Source: Gnetum montanum (Eukaryota; Streptophyta; Gnetopsida; Gnetales; Gnetaceae). Taken from it: a DNA stretch of 64,000 nucleotides. Position 1 is the first letter of the stretch, and every line of letters begins with the position of its first letter. Where the stretch lies: contig MNCI01021017.1 in NCBI GenBank assembly GCA_015680685.1, positions 88,368-152,367 of the forward strand, given 5' to 3'. The translations under genes and the position numbers were made by a program. Positions 21,706-33,699 of this stretch are shown here, piece by piece. The notes below the pieces were generated by a model. The model saw only the letters and a list, made by a program, of their open reading frames with translations. It had not been told where the DNA came from and made no database searches.

Positions 21706-22545
21706 TGATGAACCATGATATTAAGGCCACGATATCACATCCGTGATATTAGGTTCACGATATCGAAGCTCAACAAGAGATATCAGGCATTCGATGTCGA
21801 GACCCGCCTTATTGCTTATAAATAAGAGGCAAGTGTGCTTGGTTTGCATAGTTAGTCTTAGTCCCTTACCCAAACTCTTGTAGTTTTCCTTCCTTAGAGT
21901 TAGAATTATTTATGAGTGCCCACAGTAGGAGTCATAAAAGTGAATGGATCTTTATTCAAGCATTGTGTACCTAAGTACACCTTGTGGCTAGAAATAAAGA
22001 TGAACTTTGTGATAAACCTTGCAGCATTTAGAATAGCTTATTTAATGTTATTTATAGTTATTTAATGATTTCCTTAGTTAATTAATGTTCTCTCTCTTAC
22101 CTTGATAACTCTCCCAAGTAAGCACACTCAGTACAACCACTTCAAGCATGCGTGGAACAATTGGTAACCTACTAATGATTAGCATTTGGTAATCCCAGTA
22201 GTGTTGCACTAGTTCAGGATGTGTACAACAAGTGAGAACGGATGCTGGTGTTAGGACTAGTTAGAGCATAGTCGATTAGTTAAATTAAATTAGTTACTTC
22301 ATTAGTTCACTTCTCCCTTTGTAGCACAAGGACATAAAACATTAAAAAATATATAAAAATCATATATCTCAAGTTTACTTAACCATACAATCGTGCTATA
22401 CAAGTAAGCTTGGGAAGACAACGATTGACTAACCCATCTGGGTTCTATGAAAGTGCATAAGCACTTAGTCCTTGGAATTTAACTAAATTGTGCATGTATG
22501 CTCATATTCATATGGTTGAGTGTAGGGATACCTCGCTGCTCATCA
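21706..22545 (+). mobile_element. E4 5' LTR
   Basis: 840 bp, TGATGA to TCATCA. Palindromes (CACGATATCAC, CACGATATCGAAG) at 21727-21770, TATA box (TATAAATA) 21817-21824, AATAAA near 21994, paired GGTAAYCYA motifs near 22166 and 22190. Confidence 0.92.
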
Positions 22546-22546
22546 T

Positions 22547-22564
22547 TAGCGCAGTTGCCTGGGA
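22547..22564 (+). promoter_or_regulatory. E4 primer binding site (tRNA-Asp type)
   Basis: TAGCGCAGTTGCCTGGGA, one base after the LTR end. Better preserved than in E1 or E3. Confidence 0.82.
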
Positions 22565-22683
22565 CTTTATTGTTTGTGCATTAGCTAGAACTTAGGAAAT
22601 CTTCCCATCATTGGAATGAACCCTTAGGGTTGGTTATCTTACAATTATTGAAATGAAAAGTATTGCACACTAAATAGATAATT

Positions 22684-24620
22684 ATGTCTCCTTCTTCTTA
22701 CGAGAGTGTTTCACCACCTAGGTCCGATACAGGGAACAATCGAAGGTGTAGTACACATGATAATCCACCAGTCCCCCAACAGTTTTGTGTGGTATACGTT
22801 CATCCTAATGAGTATATACCAAAATTTACCTTTATCCTCCACCAGGACGAAAAATTGTGTTGGCGTGATTTAGAAGGTAACATTGTGTTACCTCCCGATT
22901 GCTCAGTCTCAAGCATGCTTCTTTGTGCTCTCACATGAATTGGTATGCAGCACCTCCAGGCAGAGTACGTTGTGCATGATCATGACTCGAGAGAGTATCG
23001 ACCTACGGAGGCACAACATCAAAGGGATCTACAATAGGAGAGACGTTATGAATCCATGAAGGAAAAGTTATCTTAGAATGTCTTGTATGTCATAGGTGAA
23101 AATGAGGTTGGTGAACCTGCCTCAAGAGGTCTCCCACATAATGATGTTCCTCCTATTGACTTCAGTCAAGGGGTTATATTTCAGAATCTTCACTCAACTA
23201 TCCATAACCTAGATTCTGGTATCGACAGACACAAAGGGTCTGAAAAAGGAACATGAACACATGACAAAGATGGACATTCTGATCGTAATTGTGATTGAGG
23301 CTGCAACCACTGAAGAGAAGGAAGTAGGCAGCATCATGGTGATGGTCCTCCTTCTTCACCTTCATCATTTCCTTCATCCTCTCCTTCAGGATCTAGACGT
23401 AGTCACAAAGGAAAAGACCCTGAGGATAATGGTAAGAAAAATAGGAATCATAGACAAAGTAGCCAAGAAAGGGGATGAGGGAATTTTAGAGAAACTCATC
23501 ATGAAATGAGGGAGAGTAGGGAATAACATAGGCATCATAGACGCCATAGACGGTATGATCATGATGAACTTCTACTCACTACCCAAAGTATGCTAGATAT
23601 AACTGAGGTTGTTAGAATCCCAACAAGTCATTAAAAAGATAGCAAGATCAAAAGATTAGACATGAACAATATCCCAAAATTTGAAGAAGGATACAACGTT
23701 GATCCTTGAAATGATTTGTAAGCATTTCACGATGCATGCGCCTTGCAAAACATAGAAAAAAAGTGGCAAAGACTCAAGTTGTTTCCATGGACACTGATCA
23801 AGGAAGCAGAAAGCTGGTACCGATCCTTAGAACTAGAGTCCATTCACCAATGGAGTACAATGTTAGAACTATTTGATGATAAGTATCAATCGTACTCCTG
23901 AGTGTCCAACCTGCGAAAGCAAATCTAAGGATAGAAACAAGGAGGACATGAACCCTTGGATGCTACCATGGGCTAATATTATGCACTGTTAGATCATTGC
24001 CTAGGCCATGGTTACTTAGAAAGGGAACAACTACACCACCTCATAGATGGGCTTAGGCACGAAATGCAAAGAACCCTTGGGAATTATGCCCAAGGAAGGC
24101 TATCCAAGCTTAGGGCCCATCAAGTACAGAGATCGTTGGAGCAAGTTGCTAAAGAAGAAGGTGAGTTAAGGAAAAGAGAGAGTGCAGAAGAATATAACAA
24201 AGATCCTTCCCTTCGAAAGAAGGAAGTTAGATTTTGTGAGGATGAAGAAGAGTCACCACTTGAAGAGATGGTGAATAGGAAAACCTTGCATCAGAAGTAT
24301 CAAAAAAGGTGGACCAAATGTGGGACTCCCTAGATAATAGATTTCAAACCTTTTTCAAAATAGTAGAGGAGTCTAGGGAACCAGGTAGTGAGCGAGAAAG
24401 GAGGAAAAAGAATGAAACTGAACATGCACGTAACAAAGGTAAGGGCAAAGTTTCCATCATTGAAGAGGTTGTGGATTCAAATACAGACAATGATGGTGGA
24501 TGTGAGATATGTCAATATGACCATCCTAAGGGATGTTGTCCTATAATCTCACATCTGCAGGAGTCTGGGGTGTATTCACTCAACCCACGATTAAACAGAA
24601 GGCAAACACCCTGAAGGTTA
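22684..24620 (+). pseudogene. E4 gag (broken) with zinc-knuckle-like motif
   Basis: Start at 22684 (MSPSSYESVSPPRSD). Order: conserved N-terminal domain (EYIPKFTFILHQDEKLCWRD); Ser- and His/Arg-rich stretch near 23330-23560; gag core at about 23660-24100 (EKKWQRLKLFPWTLIKEAES, then LELFDDKYQSYS, then GHEPLDATMG); basic/acidic helix region 24064-24333; then GKGKVSIIEEVVDS and a Cys/His motif CEICQYDHPKGC at 24501-24536, spacing CX2CX3HX3C. Stops are mostly TAG; the frame also shifts near 23250-23530 and 24300. Confidence 0.83.
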
Positions 24621-25230
24621 CCTTATCCCCAAGGTAACCCAAGACAGTTCCACCAACCCTTGACGTATTATCTAGGTGGAACTCCACCATAATAAAATGA
24701 GCAGTACCAATAGTGGCAGCGCCCACAATCATGGGGAATGCCACCATCACATCAATAGTACCCTTACCGTTAACCAGACTTGTATGGATACTACATGCAG
24801 CAGCCAATCTCTCCTCGTGACTCTACTGGTCATGTCACTTCTCAGCCTCATTACCAAGCCCATGAGTATTATAGAACTCCTTCTCCTAGGGGTGATGTTG
24901 CACAAACATACTCTCCTTCTCATCCAGCTACATCTCTTCCACCCTTAACTCCATTACCACCTGCTCTAGCCATGTAGGGTGAGCTCCCTACCCAACTGCA
25001 GCAACGTAACGCTACAAGGGCTATTAATCCTCATGCTACTATTGGTTTAGACAACCATGTAAAAAAGAGACCTTTCTTTAGGATTGATAGCCCAACCAAG
25101 TCCTTACAGTCACTAGCAGCTAACTCTCCAAAGGCCTCACCATCATTTGAAACTTCAGAACTCCCTTCAAACCAAAGGCCACATGCAATGCACATGGTCA
25201 TGTTGACACATGCCATTAGTGATTGGATTA
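24621..25230 (+). pseudogene. E4 Gag tail / linker, Pro-rich
   Basis: Between gag and protease. Frame at 24780-24977 reads MYGYYMQQPISPRDSTGHVT, then a Tyr/Pro-rich tail (SPSHPATSLPPLTPLPP), like E1 (5860-5621) and E3 (32640-32880). Probably the Gag C-terminus or a spacer released by protease. Shifted frames and stops surround it. Confidence 0.65.
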
Positions 25231-25750
25231 AGGCTAGTCATATTCCTAGGAAATTATTTAATCTTGGGAGTCCTCTTATATATTTACAAATCGTTGGGAA
25301 TGAACCTTGCAAAGCTCTTTTGGATTTAGGTTCTGGTGTCAACTTAATCTCTTAAGAAATGTATAAAGCCTAGAACCTGCCTCCAATGAAAAAGAGTAAC
25401 ATACGTTTAAAGCTAGTCGACCAGTCCATCACTGTCCCATTAGGACTAGTGGAGGACATCGTCACCACTATTTGTGGATGGTCGTATCTAGCTGACTTCC
25501 TAGTGATTCAAGTCAACAACTGTAAGGGGGACTTCCGAATCATAATGAGAAGAGCATGGCTAAGCACAATTGATGCATGCCTAGGAATATGTGATCTTTC
25601 CCTAGAGATATCAAAGGAAAATATGTTCGAAAAGATCAAGAAGAATAAAGTTTCATGCATTGCATACAGTGACATAGGGTGTAATTGTGTGCAAAAGTCC
25701 TGGTTCGTACAATGTTTAACATTGCCAACATGCAACCAATGTGCATAAGT
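25231..25750 (+). pseudogene. E4 protease, catalytic triplet altered
   Basis: Aspartic protease of the polyprotein. Reads GNEPCKALLDLGSGVNLIS, then KKSNIRLKLVDQSI, TTICGWSYLADFLVIQ and RRAWLSTIDACLGICDLSL. The active-site triplet is D-L-G instead of D-S-G (E3 keeps DSG at 33193-33201), a TCA-to-TTA change that would abolish activity. A TAA stop follows NLIS. The C-terminal part continues to about 25748 (CLTLPTCNQCA). Confidence 0.8.
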
Positions 25751-26900
25751 AACTAACATACAAAGATGCTTGTATGTAGCAGCCACAAGATAAGAAGGCA
25801 CCCAGTGGTTGACAACTGACTAAGAGAGTAATTCAACTATATGCATGGAACCAACTGAGGGTTTGACTTACGCTTACATCGATAACATAGACATATTAGA
25901 GCAAGTTTATCACCAACTTTCAAGTCTTGACATTGAAAATATCAACTGGGGGAAGTTGGAAATCCCTAATAACTTTAAGCAAGAGCCCCTTGAGTTAAAA
26001 CTATTGCCCACCAGTATGGAGTATACATTTCTCAAAAATAAAAAACTGATAATTATTAATGCTAAGCTCGCTCTTCAAAAAAAATAGAGACTACTAAAAA
26101 TGGTGAAGAAATGGTCAAAAACCTTTGCTTGGTCATATCCCAAATTAATTGGAATAGACCCTAGGATATGCCAACATAGGATTTACACTAACCCCTCCAT
26201 GAAGCCTCGACAACAACCATAGAGGTGATTGAACCCAAAGCTAATGCAAGTGGTTAAAGAAGAAATTAAACAACTTCTAAAGGTTGGGTTCATCTATCCC
26301 ATTACTGATAGCGAATGGGTTAGTCCATTAGTTATTGTGCCCAAAAAGGGAGGTAAATAGAGGGTGTGTATAGACTTTAGGCTACTGAACATGGCAACAT
26401 TGAAAGACCACTTTCCATTGCCATTCGTTGACCAAGTCTTAGACACCATTGCAAGGCATTGCTACTATAGTTTTCTGGATGGGTACAGTGGATACAATCA
26501 AATCCAAATAGCACTAGAAGACTAAACCAAGACCATGTTTACAAGTCCTTGGGAACATTTGCATACAAACAGATGCTAATTGGCTTGTGCAATGCTCCTG
26601 CAACATTTCAACGTTTGGTTCTAAGTATCTTTTAGCAGTAAATAGGGAATGGAGTAGAGGTCTTCATGGATGATTTCTCCACCTACAGAGTGGACTTTGA
26701 ACAAGCACTGGACCAACTAAAGTAGGTACTGAAATGATGTGTTGAAACCAACTTAAGGCTCATTTGGCAAAAAAGCCATTTAATGATCCAAGAAGGTGTA
26801 GTATTAGGGCATAATATTTCACAAATAGGGATAGAGGTAGACCTCGAAAAGATCAAAGTCATCCAAGGAATCACATGCCAACCTGGAACTGCAAAAGACA
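25751..26900 (+). pseudogene. E4 reverse transcriptase with N-terminal linker (broken)
   Basis: Linker 25845-26087 (DILEQVYHQLSSLDIENI, then YTFLKNKKLIIINAKL) then the RT fold. Visible blocks: YPKLIGIDPRICQHRIYTN, KLLKVGFIYP-like region near 26280, RVCIDFRLLNMATLKDHFP-like region near 26360, and the catalytic FMDD at 26663-26674. Many TAG stops and at least three frame changes lie between blocks. The thumb and connection follow at 26900. Confidence 0.82.
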
Positions 26901-27480
26901 TTTGATCATTCCTTGGATCACTGGCTATTATAGAAGATTCATAGAGAACTTTTCAAAGGCTGCAAAACCATTGGTTGAACTAATGAAAAAGGATGTACCT
27001 TTTGAATGGACCAAGGAATGTGAACTGGCTTTCCAAACCTTGAAGCAGAAGCTTGTAGAAACACCCATTCTACAAGTTCTTGACTGGTCCAAGCCATTCC
27101 TTATAATGACTGACGTGTCCAACTTTGCCTTAGGAGCCATACTCATGTAGTTAGATGACCAGAAATGACCTTATTACATCCACTGTGTGAGTCAAAGTAT
27201 TACTGGTGCACAACTTAACTACACGACAATAGAAAAGGAGTTAACGGCTATGGTGTTTGCACTAGATAAGTTTAGGCACTATGTATTGGGCTGTAAGGTA
27301 TTTGTACACATAGACCATAGTGCAATTTGATTTTTGCTAAATAAACCAATGGTGAGCCCTCGCATCATACGATGGCTCGTAATATTACAAGAGTTCAATC
27401 TTACGATGATACATCGTAAAGGCACTGAGAATGTTGTTGTTGATCATTTATCTTAGTTAAGATGGGAGAAAAAAGAGGAT
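26875..27480 (+). pseudogene. E4 RT connection and RNase H
   Basis: 26902-27150 reads ITGYYRRFIENFSKAAKPLV, then FEWTKECELAFQTLKQKL and MTDVSNFALGAILM, the Ty3/gypsy thumb-to-RNase H join with the first catalytic Asp. It goes on with IEKELTAMVFALDKFRHYVL, then HIDHSAI and HRKGTENVVVDHLS. Four stops are visible; the catalytic D-E-D residues are readable. Confidence 0.85.
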
Positions 27481-28905
27481 GAATATCCACTTTCTAATTG
27501 CTTTCCTAATGAATTCCTCTTTGCAGGTGTAGCGAATAATCAATTAACCATCAAAATAAATTGGTTTAGGAGCATTCTTACCTATCTCCTTACACATGAA
27601 ACACCACAAGAGTTATACATTAAAAAGAAATAGCAGTTTCTACACCAAGCCAAATAGTTCATGGAACTCAACGGGCACCTTTATAAGGTATGTCCCGATG
27701 GCTTGGTTCAATGGTGTGTTCCCGATGTAGATTAATTATGAGTTCTTTAAGATGTTCATAAGGGCCCTTGTGGGGGTCATTATGCAGGGTATGAACAACC
27801 CTAAAAATCCTACTTGTAGGATATTATTGGCCTACATTGTTCCGGGATGCTCATCATTTGATCCAATCTTGTGAGCACTGCCAATGTGATGGGGGAATGA
27901 CTGCTAGAATGGAGGGTCCACAACAATGGATTCAACCTTTAGAACCCTTCGATATATGGGGACTTGATTTTATGGGGCCTATTACACTAATGTCTAATGG
28001 AAAAGCCTACATTGTTGTTACTATTGACTATTTTACAAAATGGGCAGAAGCAACCACTGTTATGGACTGAACATCATATACTACTGCATGATTTGTCCAA
28101 CAAAAAATTGTAAATAGGTTTGGTGTACCTTGTGTACTTATTTCGGATAATGGTACACATTTTACAGGTGTGACTTTTTAGAAGATGATGCAATGCTTAG
28201 GAGTGGAACATAAGCTAACTACATCATATCACCCTCAAGTGAATGGTCAAGCTGAGGTCACCAATAGGGAGATTACAAAAATATTAAAACAAACTATTAG
28301 TAAGTATAGGTGAGATTGAAGCACCAAACTAAATGATGCTCTTTCGGCATATCGCTCCACGTGGAAACTCCCTATAGGCTACTCTCCTTACGAGTTAGTG
28401 TATGGTAAACTTCCAACACTTCCTATTCAAGTAGAGCTTCGTACACTATCCATAGCATGTGACCTCAACCTTGACCTTAATCTAGCATAAAAAGAATGGT
28501 TAATGAACCTTAACTTGCTAGATGAAAACCGATTAGTTGCAATATTATCTATTGAATTGCACAAGGCCTTTAATAAACAATGTCATGACCTAAAAATTAG
28601 AAAAATTAAATACCAATCAAGAGATAAGGTTCTTTATTGGAACCCCACACGTGCCACAATGTACTAAATTTTAAATGTTGTGGGAAGGACCTTATATTAT
28701 TCATGCAACTTTTCCTTTAGGGGCCATGATGATTTACAAATCTGAGATCCTGGATAAGAAATTATTGGTCAACATCCATCAAACCAAACCTTTCCATGAG
28801 CCTAGAATAGCCATTACCAATACTACCTCTATTGGTGGACAATCCTGCTCGTTATTTTGGATCTTCTCCTTCCAACTTAGTCGTGGGGGAGATGGCCACC
28901 AATGC
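27481..28905 (+). pseudogene. E4 integrase (broken)
   Basis: Spacer to 27660, then GGHYAGY, the zinc finger (DAHHLIQSCEHCQCDGG, 27840-27890), catalytic core with WGLDFMGPI (27954), ISDNGT (28140) and NGQAEVTNREI (28242); thus D, D and E are all still readable, though in frames broken by stops and shifts. C-terminal half: [19 protein letters not shown] near 28350, PTLPIQVELRT, and the tail LWEGPYIIHATFPLGAMMIY at 28678. The last block LFWIFSFQLSRGGDGH ends near 28905. Confidence 0.85.
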
Positions 28906-30764
28906 TAACCATTCTAAGCCCTCAACTCTTTTTGTATTTTTGTTTTACACATATTTTTAATTTTACTTATTTTTATTTTACACCATTGTTCACATTTTTT
29001 ACTATTTCTTTGTTTGATTTACTTTCATTCTTCATACAATAAGTGCTCATGGTGGTGGATTGTGCTATAATGGTGTTGATTGTTAATGTTGGGTTTTTAC
29101 TTTTGATTTTCAATGTTGATATTAAGAGATGGTTCTTTTGATAAAATAGGCAATGAGTCCATGTCATCCATTCCTCCATTCAACTCTATTTTCTCCCTTA
29201 TCTTAGAAATGTACTATCCCTTTTTCTAAATAAACTTATTAATGAATTGGTGACTTGGTATTGTTCAAACCAAGGAAAGACTCAATGGTTGAAAAGGGTG
29301 TGACTTCAAGGGGATTCGATGCACTTGTGCTAGCTATTCTCTTAGGTACTTGGATGCTTTTCATGGGTATTTTGCCATTCCACCATTGACCAAACATTAC
29401 GAAGTCGAATGAATTAAATAAGTCTTTGCATGGTGTGGTTCTCACGTCAAAAAAATGGTGAAAATTCAAAGCATACCCCTTAGACATAATAACGAAATAT
29501 GGGTTACAAACACTGGTTATGGCACTAGAAAGACATGTTACCCATGCCTGAAGGTTCTCTCTACTTAAGGCCCTTGCTCGCTTCCTACTTCTCTTTCTTT
29601 CTCTCCTTGGAATGGTGGTGACTCTATGAATGCATTCTTGTTGCTTCAAGAGGATGGGTTGGTCAAATGTGTTGATGCGAGGTCACTGAATGTGGTTTGT
29701 TTGAATTCAGATTTGGAATGAATTCTATTTAGTAACTGTAACCATATAATACACAAGGGACTTTACATAACCTTGCTCTTTGGATTTCATTCCATTATCT
29801 CCTCTCCTTCCATATTTTTTCCATATTCCACCTAATTGCCAGTTTTATGATCATTCTATGTCTTGGTTGAGGCATTGTTTGTCTTTAATAACTTGTGGGT
29901 AAGTTTTTAACCATTGTTCCATACGTCATTCCTAGAGCCTATGCACTCTTTGGTTTGCAGGTCTGTTAGGGCATAAAAGGCATGAGCTTGCTTTGGGGAG
30001 GATCCACTAACATTCCTTTATGGTACAATCATTAAGTTCTTTCCCTTAAACATTCTTTGCAATCAACCATTTCTCATTTCATCCCCATCTATGACATTTG
30101 TTTTATTGGCTTCATCGTTGTCATTTCTCTTATCTTTCTTGTTCCTTTAGTATTTCCACCCTATTGCTGCCGGAGGTTCACTCTTAGTCATGGGGGCCCT
30201 GTCACAAATTTTTCCATTCTATTACCTATCTCACCCCTACACCTTGGGTAGTTATCGGTTAAAAACCTCTAACCCAGTATCTGCCATACTCATAACCTAG
30301 CCAAGGTACTTCATATTGAGGCAAGATATCAACTACATTGTATCTTATCTATCCTTGCTAATTCATGACTATGTTGTATGTGCAGATGACGACCATACAA
30401 ACAATGGAATGGGATAGGAGGGAGCAATTGTGATGGACTGGAGTGGGAGCAATTATGCAAGGAACATGCTTCATTACATGGCTATGGATAAACAATGGAG
30501 TGTATATTTTTGACATTGGTAGCAATGCACCTCATTATCTTTTCTCTCTCTCTCTCTCTCTCTCTTCAAGCTGTCAGAGTGTCTAGATGTCATATATGTA
30601 TAGTGTTCACCATAATGGTTATGAACACCAATGCTATAATATGTTTGTCGATTCATTCACCAGGCACTTTGAGTCTATCACGCATGTCACCGTCAGTTGT
30701 CATTCAGTCTATAATCCCATACCTTCCCAATATTTTGTAAGGAACTCGAGGATAAGCTTTCATT
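28906..30764 (+). other. E4 3' non-coding region
   Basis: 1.9 kb without a supported frame. No envelope-like gene, which some Athila members carry here, is visible. It opens T-rich, contains CATGCCTGAAGGTTCTC near 29548, the conserved block GCTTTGGGGAGGATCCACT (29988-30009) and a TC microsatellite (30543-30566). Blocks are shared with E2 and E3. Confidence 0.75.
30543..30566 (+). repeat. (TC)n microsatellite
   Basis: About eleven TC units in the 3' non-coding part of E4, absent at the matching place in E3. Confidence 0.9.
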
Positions 30765-30778
30765 CAGTCGTGGGGGTA
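30765..30778 (+). promoter_or_regulatory. E4 polypurine tract
   Basis: CAGTCGTGGGGGTA just before the 3' LTR; same as E2 and nearly as E3. Confidence 0.78.
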
Positions 30779-31616
30779 TGATGAACCGCGATATCGGAGC
30801 GATGATATCACATCTGCAATATCTGGTCTGCGATATCGGAGCTCAACAAGTAATATCAGGCATTCGATTTTGGGACCTGCCTCATTGCCTATAAATAAGA
30901 GGTGGGTGTGCTTGGTTTTCATAGTTAGTCTAGTTCCTTACCCGAACTTTTGCAGTTTTCCTTCCTCAAAGTTATAATTATTTCTGAGTGCCTGTAGTAG
31001 GAGTCATAAAGTGAATGGATCTTTATTCAAGCATTGTGTACCTGAGCATACCTTGTGGTTGGAAATAAAGACGAACTTTGTGCTAAACCTTACAGCATTT
31101 AGAATAGATTATTTAATGTTATTTACAGTTATTTGATACTTTCCTTAGTTAATTAATGTCCTCTCTCTCACCTTGTTAGCTCTCCCAAGTAAGCACACTT
31201 AGTACAACCACTTCGAGCATGCGTGGAACACTTGGTAACCTAGTAACGATTAGCGTTTGGTAATCCCAGTAGTGTTGCATTGGTTCAGGATGTGTACAAC
31301 AAGTGAGAATAGATGTTAGTATTAGGACTAGTTAGAGCATAGTCGATTAGTTAAATTAAATTAGTTACTTAATTAGTTCACTTCTCCCTTTGTAGCACTA
31401 GGACATAAAACATCAAAGAATATATAAAAATCATATACCTCAAGTTTACTTAATCATACAATCGTGTTATACAAGTAAGCTTGGGAAGACAATGATTGAC
31501 TAACCTGTCCGGGTTCTATGAAAGCACATAAGCACTTAGTCCTTGGAATTCAATCGAATTGTGCGTGTTCGCTTGTATTCGTATGGTTAAGCATAGAGAT
31601 ACCTCGCTACTCATCA
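30779..31616 (+). mobile_element. E4 3' LTR
   Basis: 838 bp, TGATGA to TCATCA. CGCGATATCGG, GATGATATCAC and TGCGATATCGG palindromes at 30786-30840, TATA box (TATAAATA) 30890-30897, paired GGTAAYC motifs near 31234 and 31259. Partner of 21706-22545, followed by CTAGG. Confidence 0.92.
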
Positions 31617-31621
31617 CTAGG

Positions 31622-32480
31622 ACATTCATTAAAGAAATAGATAACTAGTATTAGTCTTTAGAACCAAAATCTATTAGATGGTGGAGTACAATGCTTGAAC
31701 TGTTCAATGACAAGTATTAGACATACTCTTGAGTGTCCAACTTGAGGAGGTAGATCCAAGGATGGAAACAAGGGACACATAAATCCTTGGATGCCATCAT
31801 GGACTGATACTATTCCTTAGTGCACAAATGTCCTAGCCATGGTTATTCTCAACTGGAACAACTAGGCCACCTTGTAGATGGGCTTCGATTAGAAATGAGG
31901 AGAACTCTTGGTAGCTATGCCCAAGGGCGATTGTCAGAATTAATAGCCCATTAGATCCAAAGGTTGATTGAGTAGGTAGCAAAAGAAGAAGAAGAATTAA
32001 GGAAACGAGAAAGTGCATAAGAGCACAACCATGATCCTTCCATTTACAAGAGGGAGGTTTGATTTTATGTTAGTGAGGAAGAATCAACACTTGATGAGTT
32101 GGTGAACTGGAAAACCTTGTCACTTTAAAAATTCACCTCTAAAATTTCAGCAAAGGTCGATCAATTATGAAACTCCATGGATAGCTAATTTCAAGATATC
32201 CTGAAAATTGCTGAAGAGTTCAAAGAACAAGGTAGTGATCATGATTGCAGGAGGCACAAGGAAGCTGAACTTGCCAATCAAAGAGGTAAAGGCAAGATTG
32301 CTGCAATTGAGGAAGTTATAGGAACTGAATCAGATGATGATGGTGAGTGTAACATTTGTCATTATGAACATCTTAAGGGATGTTTTCCTATTGTGTTGCA
32401 CTTACAGGAATCTAGGGTGTCTACTCTAAATCCATGACTAGCACAAAGGCAAACACCTACAAGATTACCTTATCCTCAAG
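31622..32480 (+). pseudogene. E3 gag, second part
   Basis: Continues the gag core cut at 21705: LEPKSIRWWSTMLELFND, IQGWKQGTHKSLDAIMD, then LGHLVDGLRLEMRRTLGSY, a charged helix region, GKGKIAAIEEVIGTES and the Cys/His motif CNICHYEHLKGC at 32348-32383 (CX2CX3HX3C, as in E4). At least nine stops, most TAG. Joining the parts on either side of E4 gives the same domain order as E4 gag. Confidence 0.83.
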
Positions 32481-33055
32481 GGAATTCTAGATAGTTTCAC
32501 CAGCAGCAATAGTATTATCTAAGTGGAACTCGACCGCAACCCTATGAGTAGTATTAATAGTGGCAACAACCATAGTCATGGGCACTAGCATTGCCAATGC
32601 AACAATACCCTTACAGATAACCTAAACCATATGGGTACTACGTTAAGTAACCCTTGTTTCCACATGACTCTTCTAGTCATGTTTCTACTTTCCAACCTCA
32701 CTACTATCCTCATGATTATTATCGAACTCATTCTCCACATGTAAGGAGGGATATCATCTTTTACCCTTATCCTCCTCCTATTCCTACACATCTTCCTTCA
32801 TCCTTAACATATCTACCACTTCATCTATTCAAGGAGAGCTCCCAACTTAACCACAACAATGCAACACCACCACAACCATTAATCTACAACTGGTTCATCA
32901 ATCAAGTGGTTTGGACACTTGATTTAAGAAAAGACCTTTCTTTCGATCTAAAAGTCTACCTAAGCCCTCACATACACCTATGGTTGGCAATCCTATTTCT
33001 CCATCTCCCTTTGTATCAAATTCCTTCAAGTCCCCTTTAAACAAAATACCACCTA
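32481..33055 (+). pseudogene. E3 Gag tail / linker, Pro- and Tyr-rich
   Basis: The frame 32654-32880 reads FPHDSSSHVSTFQPHYYPHD, then DIIFYPYPPPIPTHLPSSL, like the Pro-rich tails of E1 and E4. Ends with an approach to protease (frame 32980-33243, starting MVGNPISPSPFVSNSFKSPL). Confidence 0.65.
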
Positions 33056-33600
33056 GGATCCATACTGTTATGCTTAATCATGCCATATTTGATTGGATTC
33101 GTGCTAGCAATCTTCCTAGGAAATTAGATGATCCTGGGAGTCCTCTTATTGATTTGTGGATTGCTGGCAATGAATCGCGTAAAGCTCTTCTAGATTCAGG
33201 TTTTGGTGTCAACTTGATTTCTCCTAAGATGTATATTGCATAGAACTTGCCTCCTCTCAAGAAGAGCAATATTAGATTAGAATTAGTAGACTAGTTCATC
33301 ACTATTTCATTGGAACTGATAGAAGACATTGTGACCACTATTTGTGGATGGTCTTATCCTATTGATTTCCTAGTAATCAAGATAGAGAACTGCAAAGGGG
33401 TCTTTCTAATCATCATTGGAAGGGCATGGCTAAGCACCATTGATACAAGAATGGGCACTAGAGATCTTTTCTTAAAAATATCTAAAGAAAATGCATTTGG
33501 GAAGATCAAGAAGAAGTGAGTCCCATGCATTGCGTATAGCAATATAGTGTGTAATTGTGTGTAGAAACTTTGGCCTGTTAAATGAGCATTCATCTTTACA
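33056..33600 (+). pseudogene. E3 protease, D-S-G retained
   Basis: Reads LIDLWIAGNESRKALLDSGF, then GVNLISPKMY. The catalytic D-S-G is intact at 33193-33201. A TAG follows (after MYIA), then KKSNIRLEL, TTICGWSYPIDFLVIKI and RAWLSTIDTRMGTRDLF. A TGA near 33518 interrupts the C-terminus. Of the three Athila-like copies it has the best-preserved protease core. Confidence 0.8.
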
Positions 33601-33699
33601 TGCAAGCAATGTGCACTAGAAGCAGATATTCAAAGGTGTCTATATGTAGTAGCCACAAAACAAGAGCACACTTAGTGGCTAACCACTAATTCTGAGAGT

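Larger units (their letters stand above)
21706..31616 (+). mobile_element. Element E4: Athila-like retrotransposon inserted in E3 gag
   Basis: 9.9 kb with LTRs 21706-22545 and 30779-31616, primer site, gag, PR, RT, RNase H, IN, long 3' non-coding region and polypurine tract. Target duplication CCAGG (21701-21705) and CTAGG (31617-31621), one change. It interrupts the gag core of E3 exactly between LKLFP and the IRWWSTMLELF region. The least decayed full-length element of the Athila-like group here, but still dead. Confidence 0.92.

Noticed and set aside
28906-30764. Envelope-like gene of Athila elements in E4
   Set aside because: Looked for in the 1.9 kb after integrase; no long frame, signal peptide or membrane segment stands out.
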